Assembly: GCA_025980465.1 (NCBI GenBank)
Contig: JAICXJ010000012.1
Span: 16,622-80,621, forward strand
Origin: Frankiales bacterium
GTDB taxonomy: Bacteria > Actinomycetota > Actinomycetes > JAFAQI01
DNA: 64,000 bases
Reading direction: 5' to 3'
Shown: piece after piece, positions 55,954 through 63,910 of the stretch
How positions within the stretch are numbered: position 1 is the stretch's first letter
Layout: each line of letters opens with the position of its first letter
Notes under the pieces: model-generated
The model's database searches: none
Seen by the model: only the letters and a program-made list of their open reading frames with translations
Told to the model about the DNA's origin: nothing
Position numbers and translations under genes: made by a program

Positions 55954-58110
55954 CTAAAGGGGCGCCGGCTCTACCCGCAGAATTCGGGCGATCGGACGAG
56001 GAAGCCACCAATTGAAGCGGCCCAGGAGCGACATCAGGGCGGGTACCAGCAGGGCACGGACGATTGTTGCGTCGAGCAGGATGCCGACGCCGAGCCCGGT
56101 TGCCAGCACCTTGATGTCGGTCTCCGGGCCGGACGCGAGGGAGGCAAAGGCCAGGAAGAGGATGAGCGCAGCGCTGGTCACCAGGCGGCCGGTGCGGCCC
56201 AGACCGCGGACCACAGCACTGTTGGTGCCGGCGGCGTCGCCGTCCGCGTCGTACTCCTCCCTGATCCGGCTGAGGATGAACACCTCGTAGTCCATCGACA
56301 GCCCGAACAGGAACGCGAAGACCATCAACGGAATCCAGAAGGTGATGGCACCGGTCGCCGGCACGCCGAACAACGCGTGCGAGCCGTGACCCTCCTGCCA
56401 GAAGTAGGTGAGCAGCCCGAACGTTGCCGCCATCGAGATGACGTTGAGCAGGACCGCCTTGAGCGCGAGGACGAACGACCGGAAGGCGCGCATCAGCAGG
56501 ATGAGGGTGGCAAGCGCGATCAGCGTGAACATCAACGGAAAGTTGTGGTAGACGGCGTGGATGTAGTCCTGCTGGATCGGCCCGTCACCGGTCACGCCGA
56601 TGACGCTCGCATTGTCATGAACGGCCGCTTGTACAGCGCGAACCGGGGCGAGCGTTTGGCTGTTGGCCGTCACGACGTTCGGGATGGCGAGTACGTCGAC
56701 GTACCCGTCCTTGTGCGCCGTGGTTCCGGTCGCGATCGCCGCCGTCGAGATGCCGCTGGCTCCCTTGACCGCTGACAGCACAGCATCGCCGCCGGACGCG
56801 CTGTTCGGCTTCGCGAGGACCTCGAGTGGCGTCATGATGCCCGGGCTGATCCCGTTGTCGGTCATCTGCGCATAGAAGTCGTGGGCGTTGCCCGTGCGTG
56901 CGAGTGCCTGCACGCTGGTCTCGCCGACCTTGAGCCCGAAGACCGGGCTCAGCATCAGCGCGAGGATCACGACCGCGATCCCAGCGCCGACCCAGCGTTG
57001 GTTAACGACCAGCTTCGCCCACCGGGTCCAGGCGCGGCTTGCCGATGCCTCGTGACGCACCCGTGGCCAGTCGACCCGCGGGCCGATTCCGCCGAGCACG
57101 GCGGGAAGCAGCGTCATCACGACGAGGGTCGAGATGAGCGGGATCAGGACGCCCCCGATGCCGACACTGCGCAGGCCGGGAACCGGGAGCACGATCAGCG
57201 CGAACAGGCCGATCGCGACAGTCAGGCCGGAGACCGCGACGGTCCGGCCGGCTGTCTCGACAGCTCGAACGACCGCGGCGTGGTTGTCGAGCCCGTGCTC
57301 GCGTTCTTCTCGCCAGCGCGTCACGATCAGCAAGCTGTAGTCGATCGCCAGGCCGAGGCCGACGAGTGCGACGAGGAATTCGACGATGAACGAGACCTCG
57401 GTGATTGTCGTCAGGCCGAGGATGACGAGGAAGGTGGTGAGGATCGACACTGCGGCGACCAGGATCGGTAGCAACGCCAGGAACGACGCGAAGACGAAAG
57501 CGAGTACGACGAGCGCGCCGAGCCCGCCGATCAACGTCTCGGCGAAAACGCCTGGACCGCTGTTGTTGCCGCCCGACGCCAGCTGGTTGAGCCCGGTGAT
57601 GCCGGTCTGCCAGCTCGGTAGTGCGGTCTTCACCGCGGATTCCAGCTGGTGGGTCGGATCCGAGGAGAACGATTTCGGTGCCGGGGTGAATACCAGGGCG
57701 ACCGTGGTCCGTGCGTTGGACCCGATGAAGCGCGCGTCGTGGGTGTTGGCATAGTCGAACACCCGCGCCGTCGGGAACGCCTTCTCGATCGAGGTGGCGG
57801 CGCGACTGATCGCGGCAGTCTGCCCGGCCGCCTTCGTGCCCTCCGGCGCGGTCAGGACGGCAATGCTGGTGAAGCCCAGGGCACCGTTCGGACCGTAGAT
57901 GTGGCTGAGCTCCTTCGACGTCTCGTAGCCGGGCTGACCCGGCAGCGAGAAGTCGACCGACAGTCGGCTCGACACTTTGCTGGCTGCGAAACCACCCGCG
58001 AGGAACACCACAAGCCAACCGATCATCACCCAACGCCTGTGGTGCAGGACGAAGGCTGCCATGCGGCCGAGCGGTGACGAGGGAGCCGTCACCGTTGAGT
58101 CAGTCATCAC
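55954..58110 (-). CDS. MMPL family RND transporter
   Basis: Two repeated 6-TM blocks; AIDYSLLIVTRWREE and SMDYEVFILSRIREEYD motifs. Confidence 0.96.
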   Translation of the reverse strand: MMTDSTVTAPSSPLGRMAAFVLHHRRWVMIGWLVVFLAGGFAASKVSSRLSVDFSLPGQPGYETSKELSHIYGPNGALGFTSIAVLTAPEGTKAAGQTAAISRAATSIEKAFPTARVFDYANTHDARFIGSNARTTVALVFTPAPKSFSSDPTHQLESAVKTALPSWQTGITGLNQLASGGNNSGPGVFAETLIGGLGALVVLAFVFASFLALLPILVAAVSILTTFLVILGLTTITEVSFIVEFLVALVGLGLAIDYSLLIVTRWREEREHGLDNHAAVVRAVETAGRTVAVSGLTVAIGLFALIVLPVPGLRSVGIGGVLIPLISTLVVMTLLPAVLGGIGPRVDWPRVRHEASASRAWTRWAKLVVNQRWVGAGIAVVILALMLSPVFGLKVGETSVQALARTGNAHDFYAQMTDNGISPGIMTPLEVLAKPNSASGGDAVLSAVKGASGISTAAIATGTTAHKDGYVDVLAIPNVVTANSQTLAPVRAVQAAVHDNASVIGVTGDGPIQQDYIHAVYHNFPLMFTLIALATLILLMRAFRSFVLALKAVLLNVISMAATFGLLTYFWQEGHGSHALFGVPATGAITFWIPLMVFAFLFGLSMDYEVFILSRIREEYDADGDAAGTNSAVVRGLGRTGRLVTSAALILFLAFASLASGPETDIKVLATGLGVGILLDATIVRALLVPALMSLLGRFNWWLPRPIARILRVEPAPL

Positions 58111-58202
58111 TAATCCCCTGTCGTCTTCCGGTCCGCGCTCGTGGCGCGGCTCTTCTAGGACGCCCCACCCGGCTCGATGTCATCGGTCGATCTGGTGCAG
58201 GA

Positions 58203-58217
58203 TATGAATCTTTCATA
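58203..58217. promoter_or_regulatory. Candidate MarR operator tatgaa-tct-ttcata
   Basis: Perfect 15-bp palindrome in an AT-rich spacer between divergent MMPL and marR genes. Confidence 0.6.
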
Positions 58218-58252
58218 CTCAGAACGATTAGGCAAAGTGTATTGTTGGTCAC

Positions 58253-58801
58253 ATGGCGGCCCGCGGGCCCTCGCCTGGCGAGGAGGAGACACCAGCAGCC
58301 TGGCAGCCGCCGAAGGTGATCGGCACCGGGTTTTTGCTCTCCGCTTTGGGCGCACACTCCTCCGCGCAGTACGCCGCCCGGGTGCAGCCGCTCGGCCTGA
58401 CCCCGCCGCACGTCGGACTGCTCCGGGCGATCGCGATCGGTCCGGGCCGCAGCCAGCAGGCACTCGCCGATGAGTTCGGGATGCCGCCGAGCCGCATGGT
58501 CGCGTTCATCGATGAGCTGGAGGAGAAGGGCCTCGTCGAGCGCCGGCGGCATGATCGGGACCGACGGGTCCACCTGCTGCATCTCACGAAGGCGGGCGAG
58601 AAGATGATGCGGCAACTGGCCGGCGTCGGGCAGGACGCCGAGGAGGCACTCCTCGGCGCGCTCGATGAGAACGAGCGACAGCAGTTGAACGAGCTGCTCG
58701 GCCGGGTGGCTGCTGCCCAGCACCTGACGCCGGGCGTTCATCCTGGTTACCGCCGCATGAGGGCCGATCAAGGCCCTCCGGCTGCTCCCGACTGCGCCTA
58801 G
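58253..58801 (+). CDS. MarR-family transcriptional regulator
   Basis: PPHVGLLRAIAIGPGRSQQALADEFGMPPSRMVAFIDELEEKGLVERRRHDRDRRVHLLHLTKAGEKMM. Confidence 0.95.
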   Translation: MAARGPSPGEEETPAAWQPPKVIGTGFLLSALGAHSSAQYAARVQPLGLTPPHVGLLRAIAIGPGRSQQALADEFGMPPSRMVAFIDELEEKGLVERRRHDRDRRVHLLHLTKAGEKMMRQLAGVGQDAEEALLGALDENERQQLNELLGRVAAAQHLTPGVHPGYRRMRADQGPPAAPDCA

Positions 58802-59439
58802 GGAAGCTCGCGGCCCGGTGGCAGGGTGCTGAGGGCAGCGTCGTACCGATCGAGGATCACCTCGGCGACGCGCGGATCGGCCCCGATCGGCAGACTCACG
58901 ACCCCTGCGGGCGACCGAGCGATCTCGTCGGCGAAGTGACCGGGTGCGAGCAGGTACGACGCGACGGCGGTCGGCTCCAGATCGGTGAGGCGGGGCTCGC
59001 CGGCACTGACGAACCCCACGGTCACCTCGGTGCCGATGACCTCGGCAAGCTGCAACGCGGCGACGCGTGCATCGACAAGCGACTGCGGGTCGGCGGATCC
59101 GGTCGCCGCGAGGGTAACCGGTGACCCGCCATCCCAGCCGGCTGCTCGAAGCCGGTCAGCGACAATCGCCATGAGGCGCGGGTCAGGTCCGATCGGTCGC
59201 GCGACGGTTGCTTCGGGGGCGGCCGCGGCAATGTCGTGCTTCACATGGAAGCCGGTGGTCAGCAGGAGCGGCACGACCACCGCCCCGCTGGTGGCGCAGT
59301 CGGTGAGCAGGGGCGACCCGTGGTCGAGGTAGCCGACCTGGATCTCGAGCCCCGGACGAGCGCGGCGCAGCAGGTGGAGTACGGCGGAAACCACGTCGGC
59401 GTGGCGGGGATCCCGACTTCCGTGCGCCGCGAGGATCAG
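58798..59439 (-). CDS. Sirohydrochlorin chelatase (CbiX-like); start uncertain
   Basis: LILAAHGSRDPRHADVVSAVLHLLRRARPGLEIQVGYLDHGSP...VVVPLLLTTGFHVKHDI; the HGSRDP motif lies upstream of the GTG at 59394. Confidence 0.85.
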   Translation of the reverse strand: MILAAHGSRDPRHADVVSAVLHLLRRARPGLEIQVGYLDHGSPLLTDCATSGAVVVPLLLTTGFHVKHDIAAAAPEATVARPIGPDPRLMAIVADRLRAAGWDGGSPVTLAATGSADPQSLVDARVAALQLAEVIGTEVTVGFVSAGEPRLTDLEPTAVASYLLAPGHFADEIARSPAGVVSLPIGADPRVAEVILDRYDAALSTLPPGRELP

Positions 59440-59455
59440 CGGCGGCGACGAGGAC

Positions 59456-60193
59456 TCAGCCGTGAAGGCCGCACTCCACCTTCGGCATGCCGAGCCAACG
59501 CCCGGACCGTCCCTCGCCGCGACGGGTGCACGGCGCGCAACCGATCGAGCCGTAGCCCTCGGACAGCAGCGGGTTGATCAGGATGTCGTTGTCGGCGACG
59601 TAGCGCTCGATGTCGTCGAGGGACCATGCGGCGAGCGGGTTGACCTTCACCATGTCGTGCTTGTCGTCCCACTCGACGACCTTGACGTCACGGCGGGTCT
59701 CCGCCTCGTCACGACGGATGCCCGAGGCCCACGCCACGTACGGCGAGAGCGCCTTTGCGAGCGGCGCGACCTTCCGCATGGCACAGCACAGGTCGGGATC
59801 CCGGGCGAACAGGTCGTTGCCGAACGCGGCGTCCTGGTCGCAGACCGACAGATGTGGCGTGACCCGTACCAGCTCGATCGGCAGCGTCGACTCGATCGCA
59901 TCGGCGGTACCGAGGGTCTCGGCGAAGTGGTAGCCGGTGTCGAGGAACATCACCCGGATCCCGGGCTGGACCTGCGACGCCATGTGGGCGAGCACTCCGT
60001 CGCTCATCGACGAGGTGATGACGAAGCGCTGCCCGAACCGGTCGACCGCCCACCGGATGATCTCGATCGGATGCGCATCCTCGAGGGCGGCACCGGCGTG
60101 GGCGGCGAGATGGAGCCAGCCGTCCGACGCGTCGTACAAGTCCTGCAGGTCGGTGGCGTCGTCGTGCAGATGTGACAACTGTGGCGAAGTCAC
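59456..60193 (-). CDS. cysH: Phosphoadenylyl-/adenylyl-sulfate reductase
   Basis: RFVITSSMSDGVLAHMASQVQPGIRVMFLDTGYHFAETL; CCAMRKV and CAPCTRRGEGRSGRW...KVECGLHG (Cys pairs of the assimilatory APS-reductase type). Confidence 0.96.
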   Translation of the reverse strand: MTSPQLSHLHDDATDLQDLYDASDGWLHLAAHAGAALEDAHPIEIIRWAVDRFGQRFVITSSMSDGVLAHMASQVQPGIRVMFLDTGYHFAETLGTADAIESTLPIELVRVTPHLSVCDQDAAFGNDLFARDPDLCCAMRKVAPLAKALSPYVAWASGIRRDEAETRRDVKVVEWDDKHDMVKVNPLAAWSLDDIERYVADNDILINPLLSEGYGSIGCAPCTRRGEGRSGRWLGMPKVECGLHG

Positions 60194-60236
60194 GAGAATG
60201 TCCTCTTAACTATCGAAGGGTCGCGGGCGCGGAAAT

Positions 60237-60296
60237 TCAGCGCATGCGACACACGGCACTGGAGACGCGCTGCAGGTCTACGTGCAGTCGCGCCAC
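60237..60296 (-). promoter_or_regulatory. Putative cysteine/sulfur-responsive leader peptide upstream of cysH (VARLHVDLQRVSSAVCRMR*)
   Basis: 19-codon GTG-started ORF ending 43 nt before the cysH start; matches the (R)HVDLxRVSSAxCR pattern of short putative leader peptides seen ahead of sulfur genes in actinobacteria. Confidence 0.8.
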
Positions 60297-60366
60297 CAAG
60301 AGCACGCGCGAGGACATAGAGGTAGTCTGTCACACCGACGGCAGCACTTCCAGCGATCTTGATGTC

Positions 60367-60395
60367 GTCTCAACATCTGAGACATCGGCGTCTCA
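60367..60395. promoter_or_regulatory. Candidate operator upstream of sulfite reductase: GTCTCA-N5-TGAGAC-N6-GTCTCA
   Basis: Three identical 6-bp half-sites (middle inverted) starting 11 and 12 bp apart, 31 bp before the sir ATG. Confidence 0.5.
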
Positions 60396-60425
60396 CTCCT
60401 TCACTAGTTGGAAGCGGTTTCCCCT

Positions 60426-62069
60426 ATGCCTCCCGCTCGTCGCAGCCTCGGACAGGGTCAGTGGGCGCTCGGCCATCTCGAGCCGCTGACTCCGCAGGAG
60501 CGCATGAAGAAGGACGACGACGGACTCAACGTCCGTGCCCGGATCGAGAACATCTATTCCAAGGCCGGTTTCGACTCGATCGACCCGGCCGACTTGCGCG
60601 GCCGGATGCGGTGGTGGGGCCTGTACACCCAGCGCCGCCCCGGCATCGACGGCGGCAAGACCGCGATCCTCGAGCCGGAGGACCTCGACGACAGCTACTT
60701 CATGCTGCGGGTCCGGATCCCCGGCGGTCAGCTGACCAACGACCAGCTACGGGTGATCGCCGGGATTGCGACCGAGTTCGGACGCGACGTCGCCGACGTC
60801 ACCGACCGGCAGAACATCCAGCTGCATTGGATCCGCATCGAGGACATGCCGGAAATCTGGCGTCGGCTCGAGGAGGTTGGCCTGTCCACCGGCGAGGCAT
60901 GCGGCGACACTCCACGCAACATGCTCGGCTGCCCGGTGGCGGGAGTCGACGCGGAGGAGATCTTCGACGCGACGCCTCATCTGATGGCCGTCAACGCGTT
61001 CGGGTACCTCAACAAGGAGTTCTCGAACCTGCCGCGCAAGTACAAGACGGCGGTCAGCGCGTGTCCGGTGCAATGCACCGCGCACGAGATCAACGACATC
61101 TCCTTCGTCGGGGTGCGACACGAAGACGGACGGGTCGGTTTCGATGTCTGGGTCGGTGGCGGTCTGTCGACGAACCCGAAGCTTGCCGTGCGCCTCGGCG
61201 CGTTCATCGAGCCGGAGGATGCGGTCGAGGTGTGGGCCGCCGTCTCTCGGATTTTCCGTGACTACGGTTACCGGCGCTCGCGCAACCGCGCCCGGCTGAA
61301 GTTCCTGGTCGACGACTGGGGGGCGGAGAGGTTCCGAGAGCTGCTTGAGAGTGAGGAGTACCTCGGCCACAAGCTGGAGAACGGTCCGGCGCCGATCCAG
61401 GAAGGCACCGAGCGCGACCACCTCGGCGTTCACCGACAGCAGGACGGCAACAACTTCGTCGGGTTCGCATTCCGCACCGGCCGCACCAGTGGCACGGAGC
61501 TGACCGCGGTCGCCGACCTCGCCTCGCGTCACGGCAGCGGCCGGGTCGCCGCCACCGTCGAGCAGAAGATGGTCATCTTCGACGTACCGGAAGCGAACGT
61601 CGAGACTCTGGTTGCTGCCCTCGAGTCGCGCGACCTTCCGGTCCGTCCCACCGCGTTCCGTCGCGGCATGCTCGCGTGCACTGGGCTCGAGTACTGCAAG
61701 CTCGCGATCGTCGAGACCAAGGCTCGCGCAATGGACCTGTACGCCGAGCTCGAGCGCCGGCTGCCTGACTTCGACACCCCCATCACGATCAACGTGAACG
61801 GCTGCCCGAACTCCTGCGCCCGCTTCCAAGTGGCCGACATCGGACTGAAAGGCATGGTCGTCGACGATCAGGAGGGCTTCCAGGTCCACCTCGGGGGGGC
61901 GATTGGTGAGGACTCCGGATTTGGCCGCAAGCTTCGGGGACTGAAGGTGACGTCGGCCGAATTGCCGGATTACATCGAGCGGGTCCTGCGCAACTACCTG
62001 ACCGATCGCGCGGAGGGGGAGCGGTTCGCCGCCTGGGTGCGCCGAGCCGACGAGGACCTCGTCCACTGA
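60426..62069 (+). CDS. sir: Ferredoxin-dependent nitrite/sulfite reductase
   Basis: CTGLEYCKLAIVETKARA (Cx5C) and NVNGCPNSCARFQVADIGLKG (Cx3C) siroheme/4Fe-4S ligands. Confidence 0.96.
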   Translation: MPPARRSLGQGQWALGHLEPLTPQERMKKDDDGLNVRARIENIYSKAGFDSIDPADLRGRMRWWGLYTQRRPGIDGGKTAILEPEDLDDSYFMLRVRIPGGQLTNDQLRVIAGIATEFGRDVADVTDRQNIQLHWIRIEDMPEIWRRLEEVGLSTGEACGDTPRNMLGCPVAGVDAEEIFDATPHLMAVNAFGYLNKEFSNLPRKYKTAVSACPVQCTAHEINDISFVGVRHEDGRVGFDVWVGGGLSTNPKLAVRLGAFIEPEDAVEVWAAVSRIFRDYGYRRSRNRARLKFLVDDWGAERFRELLESEEYLGHKLENGPAPIQEGTERDHLGVHRQQDGNNFVGFAFRTGRTSGTELTAVADLASRHGSGRVAATVEQKMVIFDVPEANVETLVAALESRDLPVRPTAFRRGMLACTGLEYCKLAIVETKARAMDLYAELERRLPDFDTPITINVNGCPNSCARFQVADIGLKGMVVDDQEGFQVHLGGAIGEDSGFGRKLRGLKVTSAELPDYIERVLRNYLTDRAEGERFAAWVRRADEDLVH

Positions 62070-62123
62070 CGTTCAGCGCCCGCGCTGAGCGGATCCAGAG
62101 CCTGCTGCAGTGAAAATGGCGAA

Positions 62124-62315
62124 GTGACACAGCGCGCGGTGCCGTTCTACTGCCCGTACTGCGGCGATGAGGACCTCCAGCCCTACGCCGACAAGCACGG
62201 CGCCTGGTGGTGCCAGTCGTGCCGGCGCGCGTGGAGTCTGTCCATGATCGGTATCGGCACCCCAAGTCGACTCGGCGGCAGCCTCGGCGAGGACGAGCCT
62301 CCCGCCGAGTCGTGA
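62124..62315 (+). CDS. Small zinc-ribbon protein linked to sulfite reductase
   Basis: VPFYCPYCGDEDLQPYADKHGAWWCQSCRRAW (two CxxC knuckles). Confidence 0.85.
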   Translation: MTQRAVPFYCPYCGDEDLQPYADKHGAWWCQSCRRAWSLSMIGIGTPSRLGGSLGEDEPPAES

Positions 62316-62379
62316 GCTTCGCTTGGCGCGGCCACCGACATCTGCCACCATGCCGAAATCGGGTAAAGGCGAGGTGGCG

Positions 62380-62868
62380 ATGACCGGCGAGGCTGAGGAC
62401 AGCGTTGCAGTCGTCGTCTATCGCGACGAAGGTGCCTGGCAGTCCGGCGTCCTGCCCGAGCGGGTGGCTAGCGACCTGGACAGCTTGATCCAGGTGCTGC
62501 GGCAACAGCCGGCCGAGAACGGCGCAATCGGATTGGTTAACGTCGCCGATGAATTCTTCGTCGCCCTGCGGGTACGCGGCGACGAGGTGCGGATGATGCT
62601 GTCCGACGTGACGGCGGCCGTGGCGTGGGAACTCGCCCGACAGGTCGTCGATCGGCTCGGCATCGAGGCACCCACCGATGACGATGCGGAGGAGGTCTGG
62701 CCGGCGGGTGACATCGCGATCTTCGCCGACCTCGGACTCGACGAGATGGAGCTCGGAGCGCTGGTCGGCGACCTTGACGCCTATGCCGACGAAATGCTGC
62801 TCACTGTCGCGGATCGGCTTGGCTTTGCCGATGTCTATGACCGCGCGCTCGAGGCTGCGATTCACTGA
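62380..62868 (+). CDS. tRNA adenosine deaminase-associated protein (copy 1)
   Basis: VVVYRDEGAWQSGVLPERVASDLDSLIQVLRQQPAENGAIGLVNVADEFFVALRVRGDEVRMMLSDVTAA...GDIAIFADLGLDEMEL. Confidence 0.85.
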   Translation: MTGEAEDSVAVVVYRDEGAWQSGVLPERVASDLDSLIQVLRQQPAENGAIGLVNVADEFFVALRVRGDEVRMMLSDVTAAVAWELARQVVDRLGIEAPTDDDAEEVWPAGDIAIFADLGLDEMELGALVGDLDAYADEMLLTVADRLGFADVYDRALEAAIH

Positions 62869-62899
62869 TGGGACGTGGAACAAAGAGGAGGGGTGACCG

Positions 62900-63427
62900 G
62901 TGACATACGTGGCGTCCGCGCTGGCCCGCATCAACTCTGCGTGGTTCGGAGACGACGTTGCGCTCGACGACGTCGAGGACCTCGATGGCGTGGTCGAACT
63001 GGTCCGGGAGGTCATCGGAGACGAGGCCGAGACTGGCCTGCTGTTCGTCGAGGAGGATGACGAATGGTTGGCAATCCTCCGGCTCGACGCCGATGGGGAT
63101 CCTCGGGTGTTCATGTCAGACGCCCGAGTGGTCACCTCCAGTGACATCGCCGTTCTGTTCGCCGAAGCCGCGATCGAGGTGTCCGCGATCGAAGATGCCG
63201 ACGCAGACGAGGCCGAGGAAGCCGACGACGAAGACGACCCAGATGACGGAGCGAGCATCGACGGTGATCCGGCGGGAGACTTCAGCCTGATGGCCGATCT
63301 CGGAACGTCTTCCGCGCGACTTCTTGCGTTGTGCGCGGAGGAGGGCCAACTGCCGTCGGACGTGATCAGTGCGATCTGCGAAGCAGCCGGCTGCCTCGAC
63401 GTGCTGGAGAAGCTCCGCGGCGAGTGA
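62900..63427 (+). CDS. tRNA adenosine deaminase-associated protein (copy 2)
   Basis: GLLFVEEDDEWLAILRLDADGDPRVFMSDARVVTSSDIAVLFAEAA... acidic stretch ...GDFSLMADLGTSSARLLALC; stop overlaps tadA GTG. Confidence 0.85.
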   Translation: MTYVASALARINSAWFGDDVALDDVEDLDGVVELVREVIGDEAETGLLFVEEDDEWLAILRLDADGDPRVFMSDARVVTSSDIAVLFAEAAIEVSAIEDADADEAEEADDEDDPDDGASIDGDPAGDFSLMADLGTSSARLLALCAEEGQLPSDVISAICEAAGCLDVLEKLRGE

Positions 63428-63900
63428 GCAGCAACCCGCCGTACGCCGAACCGATGCGGCTGGCCTTGGAACAGGCCCACCACGCTTCGGCCGGTGGCGA
63501 CGTACCGATCGGTGCGGTGCTGATCGATCCTGCCGGCACCGTCGTTGCCCGCGGACACAACGAGCGAGAGGCCGGCTGCGATCCGACCGCACACGCCGAG
63601 GTGCTGGCGATCCGGGCAGCCGCAGCTAGGCGCAGGTCCTGGCGTCTCGACGACCTCACGATGGTCGTGACCCTCGAGCCGTGCACGATGTGCGCGGGGG
63701 CGATCGTCCTGGCGCGGTTGGCCAGGGTGGTGTACGGCGCCACTGATCCGAAGGCGGGCGCGGTCGGGTCGTTGTGGGACGTGGTACGCGATCGCCGGCT
63801 CAACCACAGACCGGAGGTCATCAGCGGCGTGTTGGCCGATGAATGTGGGGCGGTGCTGCGCGACTGGTTCGTGCAACGCCGAGTGGATGCGTCGGGCTAG
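63424..63900 (+). CDS. tadA: tRNA-specific adenosine deaminase
   Basis: PTAHAEVLAIRAAA (HAE) and LEPCTMCAGAIVLARLARVVYGATDPKAGAVGSLWD (PCxxC). Confidence 0.97.
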   Translation: MSSNPPYAEPMRLALEQAHHASAGGDVPIGAVLIDPAGTVVARGHNEREAGCDPTAHAEVLAIRAAAARRRSWRLDDLTMVVTLEPCTMCAGAIVLARLARVVYGATDPKAGAVGSLWDVVRDRRLNHRPEVISGVLADECGAVLRDWFVQRRVDASG

Positions 63901-63910
63901 GCTCGTCGCC

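Noticed and set aside
55252-56775. 507-aa plus-strand ORF opposite aminopeptidase and MMPL genes
   Set aside because: Spans two confident genes on the other strand and has shadow-like Asp/Gln/Arg/His-rich composition
60245-60489. Plus-strand Cys-containing small ORF MRHTALETRCRSTCSRATKS in the sir upstream region
   Set aside because: Runs into the sir coding region out of frame and lacks leader-peptide pattern; the minus-strand MARLHVDLQRVSSAVCRMR is the much better match
60747-62066. 439-aa minus-strand ORF opposite sulfite reductase
   Set aside because: Antisense shadow ORF; sir is clearly real on the plus strand
61789-63876. 695-aa minus-strand ORF opposite sir, zinc ribbon, tRNA deaminase-associated genes and tadA
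   Set aside because: Low-complexity Ser/Arg/Ala composition, no domain; antisense shadow of well-supported plus-strand genes in high-GC DNA
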